Source of the DNA: Candidatus Gastranaerophilales bacterium
Lineage (GTDB): Bacteria > Cyanobacteriota > Vampirovibrionia > Gastranaerophilales > Gastranaerophilaceae
Reading direction: 5' to 3'
Length of the DNA: 5,209 nucleotides
NCBI GenBank assembly: GCA_900772035.1
Contig: CAAGQE010000127.1
Span: forward strand, 1 to 5,209
Made by a program: the position numbers and the translations under genes. Below the pieces are notes generated by a model. That model was not told the origin of the DNA and made no database searches. It saw nothing but the letters and a program-made list of their open reading frames with translations. How positions within the stretch are numbered: position 1 is the stretch's first letter; each line of letters opens with the position of its first letter. Of this stretch, positions 1 to 5,209 are shown piece by piece.

Positions 1-58
1 ATGAAGTATGAGAGATATGAAGGCGTGAGAAACCTTCAAGGAAAGAGGAGAGATTAAA

Positions 59-499
59 ATGGGTTACGCATTATTCACAGCAAGAAAGTTATCAGTTACA
101 ACAAGATTAAACACTTGCAACGCACAATTAGCATCAAACACAGAACAAGCATATACATTAACAAGCAACATTTTTGCAAAGCAATCACAAGCAGCACTTG
201 ATTCATCAATGGCAAGCCAAAAAGCATACAAAGCTTACGAAACAGCTATTTCTAAAGAAGGTGCAACAGATGATGATAAAACAAAAGCAGATGCAGCATT
301 GAAAACAGCATTGGCACAAGCAGAACAAAAATCAGCACAAACAAACAACGAAATTCAACAATTGAACTTGGAACAAACAAGACTTGACCAACAAAAGAAA
401 AGACTTGAAACACAATTAAACGCATACCAAAACGAATTAAGCAACGTAGAAAAAGCAGAAGAAACAGGCATCAAAAACGCAACACCTAAATTCAGCTAG
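59..499 (+). CDS. small Ala/Gln/Thr-rich helical (coiled-coil) protein, function unknown
   Basis: This 146-residue protein belongs to no family I can name. The start is supported by AGGAG at 46-50, 8 nt before the ATG. There is no signal peptide, membrane segment or Trp; the only Cys is C20 and the only Pro is P142. Residues 1-45 look amphipathic (MGYALFTARKLS, then a polar Asn/Thr/Gln stretch). Residues 46-80 are Ala/Lys-rich. Residues about 84-135 are Gln/Glu/Lys/Leu-rich with heptad-like leucines (NLEQTRLDQQKKRLETQL), suggesting a coiled coil. Codon choice is extreme: 21 of 23 Ala codons are GCA, 15 of 16 Thr are ACA, and all Gln, Glu and Asn codons are CAA, GAA and AAC. The other genes here are more mixed. 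I infer high expression and an abundant structural or secreted helical protein, but nothing shows its role. It has its own terminator and faces the next gene. Confidence 0.8.
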   Translation: MGYALFTARKLSVTTRLNTCNAQLASNTEQAYTLTSNIFAKQSQAALDSSMASQKAYKAYETAISKEGATDDDKTKADAALKTALAQAEQKSAQTNNEIQQLNLEQTRLDQQKKRLETQLNAYQNELSNVEKAEETGIKNATPKFS

Positions 500-520
500 A
501 CTACGGTAAATAAAATTTAA

Positions 521-610
521 CTCTCTCTCATCTCTCAAACTATCTCTCTTAAATCTCTCAAAATCTCTTAAAACTCTCTAATTAAAATCTCTCTAATAAC
601 TCTCTCTCTC
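521..610 (+). repeat. CU-cluster array in the 3' UTR of the first gene
   Basis: Between the stop codon at 497-499 and the terminator there are eight clusters of alternating C and T (CTCTC or close variants). They begin near 521, 531, 543, 554, 564, 574, 588 and 600 and are separated by short A-rich spacers, giving a spacing of 10-14 nt. AATCTCTC occurs exactly at 552-559 and 586-593 and is the reverse complement of GAGAGATT at 48-55, which overlaps the Shine-Dalgarno of the same gene. TATCTCTC at 541-548 is the reverse complement of GAGAGATA at 10-17. The array is not a CRISPR: the units are too short and too variable. Its function is unknown. Confidence 0.65.
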
Positions 611-622
611 TAAAAAATCATT

Positions 623-646
623 AGCCCTCATTACGAGGGCTTTTTT
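623..646 (+). terminator. rho-independent terminator of the first gene
   Basis: AGCCCTC (623-629) pairs perfectly with GAGGGCT (635-641) around a 5-nt loop, and a run of six T (641-646) follows. It is GC-rich, compact and about 120 nt past the stop codon, so the transcript carries the whole CU-cluster array. An A run just upstream (612-617) could give some termination on the other strand too. Confidence 0.9.
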
Positions 647-660
647 ATTGCTTCGCAAAT

Positions 661-754
661 AGATTCTTCGGTCTTTCAGACCTCAGAATGACGGAAAAGG
701 TATCGTCATACTGAGGCTTTAGCCGAAGTATCTTTTTTATAAAGGAAATCCAAG
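661..754. repeat. REP/MITE-like palindromic repeat, copy A
   Basis: The element starts 14 nt after the terminator. Its left half (661-693) and right half (704-733) are imperfect reverse complements: AGATTCTTCGG at 661-671 pairs with CCGAAGTATCT at 723-733, and CAGAATGACG at 684-693 with CGTCATACTG at 704-713. Each half also has its own small hairpin (GGTCT/AGACC; GGC/GCC). A further segment, TAAAGGAAATCCAAG, lies at 740-754. The unit recurs inverted at 5119-5209: 25 of 26 bases match for 668-693, 21 of 21 for 704-724 and 15 of 15 for 740-754. The core CAGAATGACG resembles short intergenic hairpin repeats that, as I recall, are common in many bacterial genomes. Confidence 0.85.
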
Positions 755-852
755 GCACAAGAAAGAAAAGAAGACGACTTCTGCGTAGGGCTAACTCGCA
801 TCCGCTCGCTATTGTTTCACAACCTTATTAATATTTTCTCGAAATATTGTGT
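755..852. other. intergenic tail between convergent genes
   Basis: I see no gene here. It contains the weak minus-strand hairpin at 769-782, a GC-richer patch with CTCGC occurring twice (about 793-809), and an A/T hairpin (AATATTT at 830-836, AAATATT at 842-848) with no T tract on either side. The GC-richer patch may belong to another dispersed repeat, but no second copy lies in the window. Confidence 0.4.
761..782 (-). terminator. possible weak terminator for the metallopeptidase-like gene
   Basis: Read on the minus strand, AGAAG (782-778) pairs with CTTCT (773-769) around a 4-nt loop, followed by a T-rich but interrupted tail (TTTCTTTC). The stem is only 5 bp and GC-poor, so this is a weak call; the palindromic repeat just beyond could also end the transcript. 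The gene stops about 70 nt before it. Confidence 0.3.
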
Positions 853-2268
853 CTAGTCGCTTTCAAATCCTGGGGAGCGGACGGGAAGTTTTGAGTAACT
901 CGGGTTTGAGAATACGGATTTTTTAATATATTTATTTGAATACTCACCCTTTTCGAGCAATTTTTTGAGCAAATTTTCTCTGGTTACAAGCGGGTGTGCT
1001 ATATCCGCCACGTCGGGATCTCTGTCGCAAAGTTGCGTCCAAACCGACGCTTCCATGGTCCAAGCGTATGTTTCTTCATTAAGAGAGTCAAACTCATCCT
1101 GATGAAGTGCTTCGTGTGCCAAAACTGCCGCAATTGCCGCTGCGGGGGCATCCGCATGTTTATGGTTGATATAAATAAACAATGTGCCTTTTTGTCTCCA
1201 GCCGAGTGCATCAAAAGTCGAATATTCACGCTTGATTTCGCCGAGATTTTTGAAGGTAATCTGCATCGGCTTATGGGTCAAGTTATTTCCTAAAATTGCG
1301 TCATAGGAAAATTTTCCCGCGGTAGTTTTCAAAAGTTCGAGAGCCTCAATAATTCTGTCTTCTTTTGTGATTTTTTTGTATTTTTTTTGAAGTTGGTCGC
1401 TATCGTAAGAAAGGATATCCGACTGAACCTGTTTGCCGAGTTCCTGTTTTGCAACGTCCAAATGGGATTGCGTGGGTGCGCCTTTGCCAAACTGTCGCAT
1501 CATTTTTGTAGGAGGTACGGAGGTTTTTGACTTAGGAGCGGATGCTTGTTTGAAAAACGCGCTGTATTCGTCAAAATTACCGTCTCTTTTAAGTTTGTTC
1601 TGTAAAGCAACGAGTTCGCTTGTAGAAGAATTGAGTGCGGAATTTCTTTCAAGCATTTGAGACCAAACCGCAATTTGAATTTGTTCAGCCGCTTCCGTGT
1701 CGCTGTCGGTTTTGTCCTTGCTGACGAGCGCTTCTCTTGCCAAGGTCGGTGCAATTGCTGCTGCGGGGGCATTTTGATATTTTGAATTTACGAAAATTTC
1801 GTATTTTCTGCCGACAAAAGTTCCGTAAGCATCGGAATTTTCGTGCTTACTGTCTTTGGAAAAATCTTTGAAAGATATTTTAATGGGGGATTTTGTTTTG
1901 TTTGTGCCTTGAATTGATTTGTAAGAAAAATCGCCCGCGGTACCTTTCAAAAGTTCGCATGCTTCAATCAATCTTGTGCTTGAAGTTATTTCTTTGTAAC
2001 GTTTTTTCATTTCCTTAGTGACAATAATCGCTTTTGGCGCGAGCATTTGTGAGGCGGAAAGTTCGCCTTGAGGCTCGTTTTTAGGTGCCGAAAAAATCGT
2101 ATCTTCTTCCATCGCAATCTGCGGAACTGCCCTCGGGGTTGCAAACTCCACTTTTCTTTGCGAACCGTAATACTGTCCGTACATATTTTCCGACTGCGCA
2201 AAACCTTGTGTTGCAGCGGCAGTCATCAATATTGAAATTAATAATAATCTTTTCACTTTGTTCTCCAT
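853..2268 (-). CDS. secreted tandem-domain HExxH metallopeptidase-like protein
   Basis: The 471-residue product begins with an export signal: KVKR, a hydrophobic stretch, then GFA before QSEN (likely cleavage after A24). Two homologous domains follow at about 87-240 and 293-449. They share (K)KYK.IT..RIIEA.ELLK.TAG.FSY, an ITFK strand, a strand before the APAAAIA helix, and a VW near the end. In domain 2, AHEALH gives H385-E386-H389, with E398/E399 ten residues on as candidate third zinc ligand and then YAWTMEASVW; this fits a zinc peptidase. In domain 1 the same place reads AREALV (R178, V182), so both histidines are lost and that domain cannot bind zinc this way. Substrate unknown; the likely place of action is the envelope or outside. 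Start: ATG at 2268 has no Shine-Dalgarno, whereas GTG at 2256 has GGAG 6 nt upstream and may be the true start (467 residues). I know no named family for it. Confidence 0.85.
   Translation of the reverse strand: MENKVKRLLLISILMTAAATQGFAQSENMYGQYYGSQRKVEFATPRAVPQIAMEEDTIFSAPKNEPQGELSASQMLAPKAIIVTKEMKKRYKEITSSTRLIEACELLKGTAGDFSYKSIQGTNKTKSPIKISFKDFSKDSKHENSDAYGTFVGRKYEIFVNSKYQNAPAAAIAPTLAREALVSKDKTDSDTEAAEQIQIAVWSQMLERNSALNSSTSELVALQNKLKRDGNFDEYSAFFKQASAPKSKTSVPPTKMMRQFGKGAPTQSHLDVAKQELGKQVQSDILSYDSDQLQKKYKKITKEDRIIEALELLKTTAGKFSYDAILGNNLTHKPMQITFKNLGEIKREYSTFDALGWRQKGTLFIYINHKHADAPAAAIAAVLAHEALHQDEFDSLNEETYAWTMEASVWTQLCDRDPDVADIAHPLVTRENLLKKLLEKGEYSNKYIKKSVFSNPSYSKLPVRSPGFESD
2263..2266 (-). 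promoter_or_regulatory. Shine-Dalgarno that favours a GTG start
   Basis: GGAG on the minus strand (2266-2263) sits 6 nt before an in-frame GTG (2256-2254) and overlaps the upstream ATG codon at 2268. Starting at the GTG gives MKRLLLISILM, a tidy signal-peptide N-terminus, and a leader of about 27 nt from the predicted transcription start instead of about 15 nt without any ribosome site. Confidence 0.45.
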
Positions 2269-2290
2269 AAAAACATTATTACTTATTTTT

Positions 2291-2318
2291 TTTATAAGGA
2301 CAAATTTTAGGGTTTCAA
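2291..2318 (-). promoter_or_regulatory. sigma-70-type promoter for the metallopeptidase-like gene
   Basis: On the minus strand TTGAAA (2318-2313; five of six match TTGACA) is followed after 16 nt by TATAAA (2296-2291; five of six match TATAAT). Transcription would start near 2284. The region is A/T-rich, so chance matches are possible, but position and spacing both fit the gene. Confidence 0.5.
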
Positions 2319-2357
2319 AATAAAAAAATTTACAAAAATACAAGCACGGATAAACTG

Positions 2358-2366
2358 TGTTATAAT
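2358..2366 (+). promoter_or_regulatory. extended -10 promoter for the minC-rmlB operon
   Basis: TGTTATAAT is a perfect extended -10 (TGnTATAAT). The -35 side is poor (AATACA at 2337-2342, 18-nt spacing), as is usual for extended -10 promoters. Predicted start near 2373 gives a leader of about 34 nt to the ATG at 2407. A second TATAAT at 2377-2382 lacks both a TG extension and a -35. This promoter lies back to back with the minus-strand promoter at 2291-2318, so the two could share control. Confidence 0.55.
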
Positions 2367-2406
2367 TAATTTGTTTTATAATCAAATTAAGTGTAAATGG
2401 GTAATT

Positions 2407-4032
2407 ATGACACAGAGTTTCGACGATAATCTGTATTTGATAGATTTAAGCTACTTAAATACTCCGTCTGAAGTCGTATATGATTTAAGCACGATTTTGG
2501 ATACGGATCTTGCAAAAAACCAAAGAGTAAAACTTAAACTCGGAAATGTTGAGTTTAACAAATCGCAATTGTTGAGCATAAAATCGCTCATAGAAAGTAT
2601 CAACTCGACACTTGCAATCGTCGACAGCGACTCTGAAATTACCAAAAATTCGGCAATTTCAATCGGTTTGGTCTACCAAAAATCGGAAGATAATCCCGAA
2701 AACTCGGAAAATCCCGAAAATAACACGAATAATATCGAATTAATCGAACCCCAATTTACACAAAGCGAAGAACTTCAAGGTTTTCCGCAAAATAATGTCG
2801 AACCTCAAGTCGAAGAAAAGAAAATCGGCGGAACTTTTGAACTTCAGCCGCAAATGCAGGACGACACTCCGATTGTTCAGAGTTTTGAACAAGGTTTTGC
2901 AAACAATAACTGGGCAAAACCCGAAATTCAAGACCTTATGCAAACTCCGAATACAAACGCAAATTACGAAACAACAACTCCCGAAACGCTCGAGGAACAA
3001 CTTGAGGACAGAAACTCGGAAATTTTGTCGGAATTAATCGGCGAGCCGAAAGACATAGATATTCCGACCGAACATAAACAAGAATTTCAACAAATTGAAC
3101 AACCCGAGGAAATCCCCTCTGAATCCCAAGAAACAGAAGAAATTACAGAGGGCTGCAATTCTCAAGAAAACCAAGAACCTCAAGAAACACAGGAAAACCA
3201 AGAATTTCAAGGTGTTTCTGAACAACAGGAAAATAACGAAACCGAAAACACTCAAGAAATTTCGGAAAACGTTGTTGATAACGAAAATCAAGAAAATACG
3301 GAATATTCTGAAAATTCTGAAAACACAGAAGAACAACCCGTTCAAAATGAAATCGAAAATGAGGCTGAAAATCAACCTGCACCTCAGCCGACAAATCACG
3401 ATATTACAATTAGAGAAGAAAAAGATTTTGATTTTGAACAAATAGATGAGCCTATCCATGATGCAAGCGCGTTGCAATCACTTGCCGATATTCCGCTTGA
3501 TATTCCGAATGAAAAAGAAATTCAGAATGAACTCGACGTTATTTACAGCAACACGGAGAGAAAACTCGACGATGTGTTTGCAAAAACAGGCTTAAAAGAA
3601 GAAAAGTTCCAATCCATTAAGGAAACCGCGCACGCGGAAGAAAGGGAATATACGCAATACGATTTTGAAATTGAAGCATTCCCGACAAAATATCTTAAAC
3701 AAACAATTTGCGCAGGACAGTTTATTTCCTTTGAGGGAAATTTGGTTATTATAGGTGACTGTCACGAAGGTTCAGAAATTGCCGCAGCTGGCGATATAAC
3801 CGTTTGGGGCGAACTTTCGGGAAGTGTTCATGCGGGCAAAAACGGAAACGAAAAATCCAAAATTCGTGCTTTGCACCTGAATGCAACCCAAATCAGAATT
3901 GCAAACTGTTACGTTAAGAGAAAAACACCTTTGAATACGGACATTCCGACCCCCGATGAAAAAATCGTTCCGGAAGAAGCAAAAATTTCCAAAGGTGAAA
4001 TCGAAGTTTATAAAATATTCAAATATACATAG
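2407..4032 (+). CDS. minC: MinC-like septum site-determining protein with giant acidic linker
   Basis: MinC blocks FtsZ ring assembly away from mid-cell and is usually recruited to the membrane by MinD. Of 541 residues, about 430-503 are a clear MinC C-terminal beta-helix: AGQFISFEGNLVIIGD, GSEIAAAGDITVWGEL, HAGKNGN and LNATQIRIAN all match the family. Residues 1-90 fit the MinC N-terminal domain pattern (RVKLKLGNVEF strand, LLSIKSLIES helix, TLAIVDSDSE, then ISIGLVY). Between them lie more than 300 residues rich in Glu, Asn, Gln, Pro and Ser, surely mostly disordered, with a predicted helix near 368-410. Usual MinC is about 220-270 residues. Two arginines usually kept in the C domain look lost: RSGQ is CAGQ (435-438) and the Arg of the L-R-G turn is Ser (LSG, 470-472). 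Start: ATG at 2407 has only a weak ribosome site; an in-frame TTG at 2371 is too close to the promoter. rmlB follows after 8 nt. Confidence 0.9.
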   Translation: MTQSFDDNLYLIDLSYLNTPSEVVYDLSTILDTDLAKNQRVKLKLGNVEFNKSQLLSIKSLIESINSTLAIVDSDSEITKNSAISIGLVYQKSEDNPENSENPENNTNNIELIEPQFTQSEELQGFPQNNVEPQVEEKKIGGTFELQPQMQDDTPIVQSFEQGFANNNWAKPEIQDLMQTPNTNANYETTTPETLEEQLEDRNSEILSELIGEPKDIDIPTEHKQEFQQIEQPEEIPSESQETEEITEGCNSQENQEPQETQENQEFQGVSEQQENNETENTQEISENVVDNENQENTEYSENSENTEEQPVQNEIENEAENQPAPQPTNHDITIREEKDFDFEQIDEPIHDASALQSLADIPLDIPNEKEIQNELDVIYSNTERKLDDVFAKTGLKEEKFQSIKETAHAEEREYTQYDFEIEAFPTKYLKQTICAGQFISFEGNLVIIGDCHEGSEIAAAGDITVWGELSGSVHAGKNGNEKSKIRALHLNATQIRIANCYVKRKTPLNTDIPTPDEKIVPEEAKISKGEIEVYKIFKYT

Positions 4033-4040
4033 GAGTTAAA

Positions 4041-5024
4041 ATGAAAAAAATATTAGTTACAGGCGGCGCAGGCTTTATCGGCAATTGCTTTGTAAGACAC
4101 ATTTTGAAAAAATATCCCGATTACAAAGTAATCAACCTTGATGCGTTGACTTATGCGGGAAATATCGCAAACCTTGATGACGTAAAGGATAACCCGAATT
4201 ATACATTCGTTCACGGTGATATTTGCGATAAGAATTTGGTTGCTGATTTGATGCCCGAAGTTGACACTATTGTTAACTTTGCGGCAGAAAGCCATGTTGA
4301 CCGTTCTATTACAGGTCCCGAAATTTTTATCGATACAAACGTAAAAGGAACATTGAACCTTTTGCAAAATGCCAAAAACGCAGGCATTGACAGATATTTG
4401 CAGGTTTCAACAGACGAAGTTTACGGTTCTTTGGGCAAAACAGGTTATTTCTATGAAACAACTCCGATTGCACCGAACTCACCTTATTCCGCGTCAAAAG
4501 CAAGCGCAGATATGCTTGTTCGCGCTTACCACGAAACATACGGAATGCCGACATTGAACACTCGTTGTTCAAACAACTACGGACCTTATCAGTACCCCGA
4601 AAAACTCATTCCGTTCTTCATTTCGTTGCTTTTGAAAGGCGAAAAAGTTCCTGTTTATGGAGACGGCTTGAACGTTCGCGACTGGTTATACGTGTATGAC
4701 CATTGCGAAGCAATCGACGTTGTTCTTCACAAGGGTAAAGTCGGCGAAGTTTATAATATCGGCGGTCACAACGAAAAGACGAATATGGAAATTACGCATC
4801 TTATCCTTGAAGCAATGGGCAAAGACGAAAGTTCAATCAAATACGTACAAGACAGACTCGGTCACGACAGGAGGTACGCTATCAGTAACGATAAAATCAC
4901 ATCGGAACTCGGTTGGAAACCATCATTGACCTTTGAAGAAGGCATCAAAATCACAATCGACTGGTACCTTAATCACCAAGACTGGATTCAAGCGATTTTG
5001 GACAGACAAAAAGCAATGGCATAA
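4041..5024 (+). CDS. rmlB: dTDP-glucose 4,6-dehydratase
   Basis: RmlB (RfbB) converts dTDP-glucose to dTDP-4-keto-6-deoxyglucose using bound NAD, the second step of the dTDP-rhamnose route and the branch point to other deoxysugars of surface polysaccharides; it is cytoplasmic. The 327 residues match the short form of the family. Seen in the sequence: the nucleotide-binding TGGAGFIG (7-14), LTYAGN (36-41), AAESHVDRSI (81-90), the catalytic T124-D125-E126 in STDEVYG, Y149 and K153 of the YxxxK motif, NNYGPYQYPEKLIP (178-191), GDGLNVRDWLYV (207-218) and DRLGHDRRYA (271-280). Nothing is missing and it looks active. AGGAG at 4031-4035 overlaps the minC stop codon and lies 5 nt before the ATG, so translation is likely coupled. 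rmlA, rmlC and rmlD are not in the window, and a terminator follows, making this the last gene of the operon. Confidence 0.97.
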   Translation: MKKILVTGGAGFIGNCFVRHILKKYPDYKVINLDALTYAGNIANLDDVKDNPNYTFVHGDICDKNLVADLMPEVDTIVNFAAESHVDRSITGPEIFIDTNVKGTLNLLQNAKNAGIDRYLQVSTDEVYGSLGKTGYFYETTPIAPNSPYSASKASADMLVRAYHETYGMPTLNTRCSNNYGPYQYPEKLIPFFISLLLKGEKVPVYGDGLNVRDWLYVYDHCEAIDVVLHKGKVGEVYNIGGHNEKTNMEITHLILEAMGKDESSIKYVQDRLGHDRRYAISNDKITSELGWKPSLTFEEGIKITIDWYLNHQDWIQAILDRQKAMA

Positions 5025-5054
5025 ATTTGACGCAATTGAGATAAAAATTACAGT

Positions 5055-5082
5055 AAAAAGATGTCTTTCGGGGCATCTTTTT
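5055..5082 (+). terminator. rho-independent terminator of the minC-rmlB operon
   Basis: AAAAAGATG (5055-5063) pairs with CATCTTTTT (5074-5082), and the stem can continue inward through T-G, C-G and T-G pairs to a TTCG loop (5067-5070). The closing T run serves as the U tract. It begins 30 nt after the rmlB stop. The A-run/T-run symmetry means it could also work on the opposite strand. Confidence 0.85.
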
Positions 5083-5097
5083 GCAATTTTATGAAAC

Positions 5098-5209
5098 AGA
5101 TTCTTCGGGTGCTGTTGTCTTGGATTTCCTTTACAAAAGAAAGATACTGAGGCTAAAGCCTCAGTATGACGGTAAATATTCTTCGTCATTCTGAGGTCAG
5201 AAAGACCGA
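5098..5209. repeat. REP/MITE-like palindromic repeat, copy B (cut by window end)
   Basis: Starting 15 nt after the terminator, this stretch is copy A in reverse orientation over 5119-5209: it holds the 15-base segment (5119-5133), the 21-base segment (5151-5171) and the 26-base segment (5184-5209, one mismatch). ACTGAGGC/GCCTCAGT (5148-5155, 5160-5167) forms an 8-bp hairpin that is better preserved than in copy A. AGATTCTTCGG at 5098-5108 is the expected left terminal repeat; the matching CCGAAGAATCT at the right would lie across the window edge (5206 onward), giving an element of about 119 bp. Confidence 0.8.

Noticed and set aside
521..610. CU array as a CRISPR or phase-variable repeat
   Set aside because: Units are only 5-9 nt with A-rich spacers of a few bases; it lies outside any reading frame, so slippage would not switch a protein on or off.
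830..848. A/T hairpin as terminator of the minus-strand gene
   Set aside because: The stem is pure A/T and no T tract follows on the minus strand.
994..1293. Plus-strand open frame inside the peptidase-like gene
   Set aside because: It runs antisense to the conserved HEALH domain, has no family features and no ribosome site.
2269..2385. Upstream ATG extension of the peptidase-like gene by 39 residues
   Set aside because: The extension is A/T-rich promoter DNA, would place residues before a clear signal peptide, and runs across both predicted promoters.
2371..2406. In-frame TTG start adding 12 residues to MinC
   Set aside because: It sits at or before the predicted transcription start, has no ribosome site, and the MinC N-domain pattern begins after the ATG at 2407.
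3034..3477. Minus-strand open frame of 147 codons opposite the minC linker, Phe/Ile/Leu-rich and membrane-like
   Set aside because: It is the antisense shadow of GAA/AAT/CAA-rich codons, which read as Phe, Ile and Leu on the other strand; no ribosome site and it lies wholly within a recognised gene.
661..5209. The inverted repeat pair as ends of a composite transposon or genomic island
   Set aside because: The block between holds ordinary housekeeping-type genes (minC, rmlB), no transposase or integrase, and both copies sit in intergenic positions typical of dispersed small repeats.
1..5209. tRNA, rRNA or riboswitch
   Set aside because: I saw no cloverleaf, rRNA segment or known riboswitch core on either strand; the intergenic stretches are explained by terminators, repeats and A/T-rich promoter DNA.

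Overview
The window reads as a piece of a low-GC bacterial chromosome. It holds four protein-coding genes, two rho-independent terminators and a pair of REP/MITE-like intergenic repeats. The combination of a MinC of cyanobacterial flavour, a secreted Gram-negative-style protein and the general A/T-rich codon use points to a gut Melainabacteria-type organism (Vampirovibrionia/Gastranaerophilales). That assignment is an inference from style only; there is no rRNA or marker gene to prove it.

Layout. 1-58: a purine-rich leader. 59-499 (+): a small Ala/Gln/Thr-rich, all-helical protein of unknown function with extreme codon bias. 500-852: a gap between convergent genes, holding a CU-cluster array (521-610), a strong terminator (623-646), repeat copy A (661-754) and a tail with little in it. 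853-2268 (-): a secreted protein made of two homologous domains; the second carries an HExxH zinc-peptidase motif and in the first this motif is destroyed. 2269-2406: a divergent promoter region with a promoter prediction on each strand. 2407-4032 (+): MinC, the cell-division-site regulator, enlarged to 541 residues by a linker of more than 300 residues rich in Glu, Asn and Gln. 4041-5024 (+): RmlB, dTDP-glucose 4,6-dehydratase. 5055-5082: its terminator. 5098-5209: repeat copy B, inverted relative to A and cut by the window end.

How the genes work together. minC and rmlB are very probably one transcript: they are 8 nt apart, the rmlB Shine-Dalgarno overlaps the minC stop, there is one promoter upstream and one terminator downstream. 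This joins division-site control to the first committed dehydration step of dTDP-deoxysugar (for example rhamnose) synthesis for surface polysaccharide. No minD, minE or other rml gene is visible here. The metallopeptidase-like gene shares the promoter region with minC but points away. The first gene is a separate unit with its own terminator.

The most interesting points are: the active-plus-dead tandem peptidase protein; the giant MinC linker together with loss of two arginines usually kept in MinC; the 3'-UTR CU array complementary to the leader of the same gene; and the inverted repeat pair, for which the sequence just past the window can be predicted.
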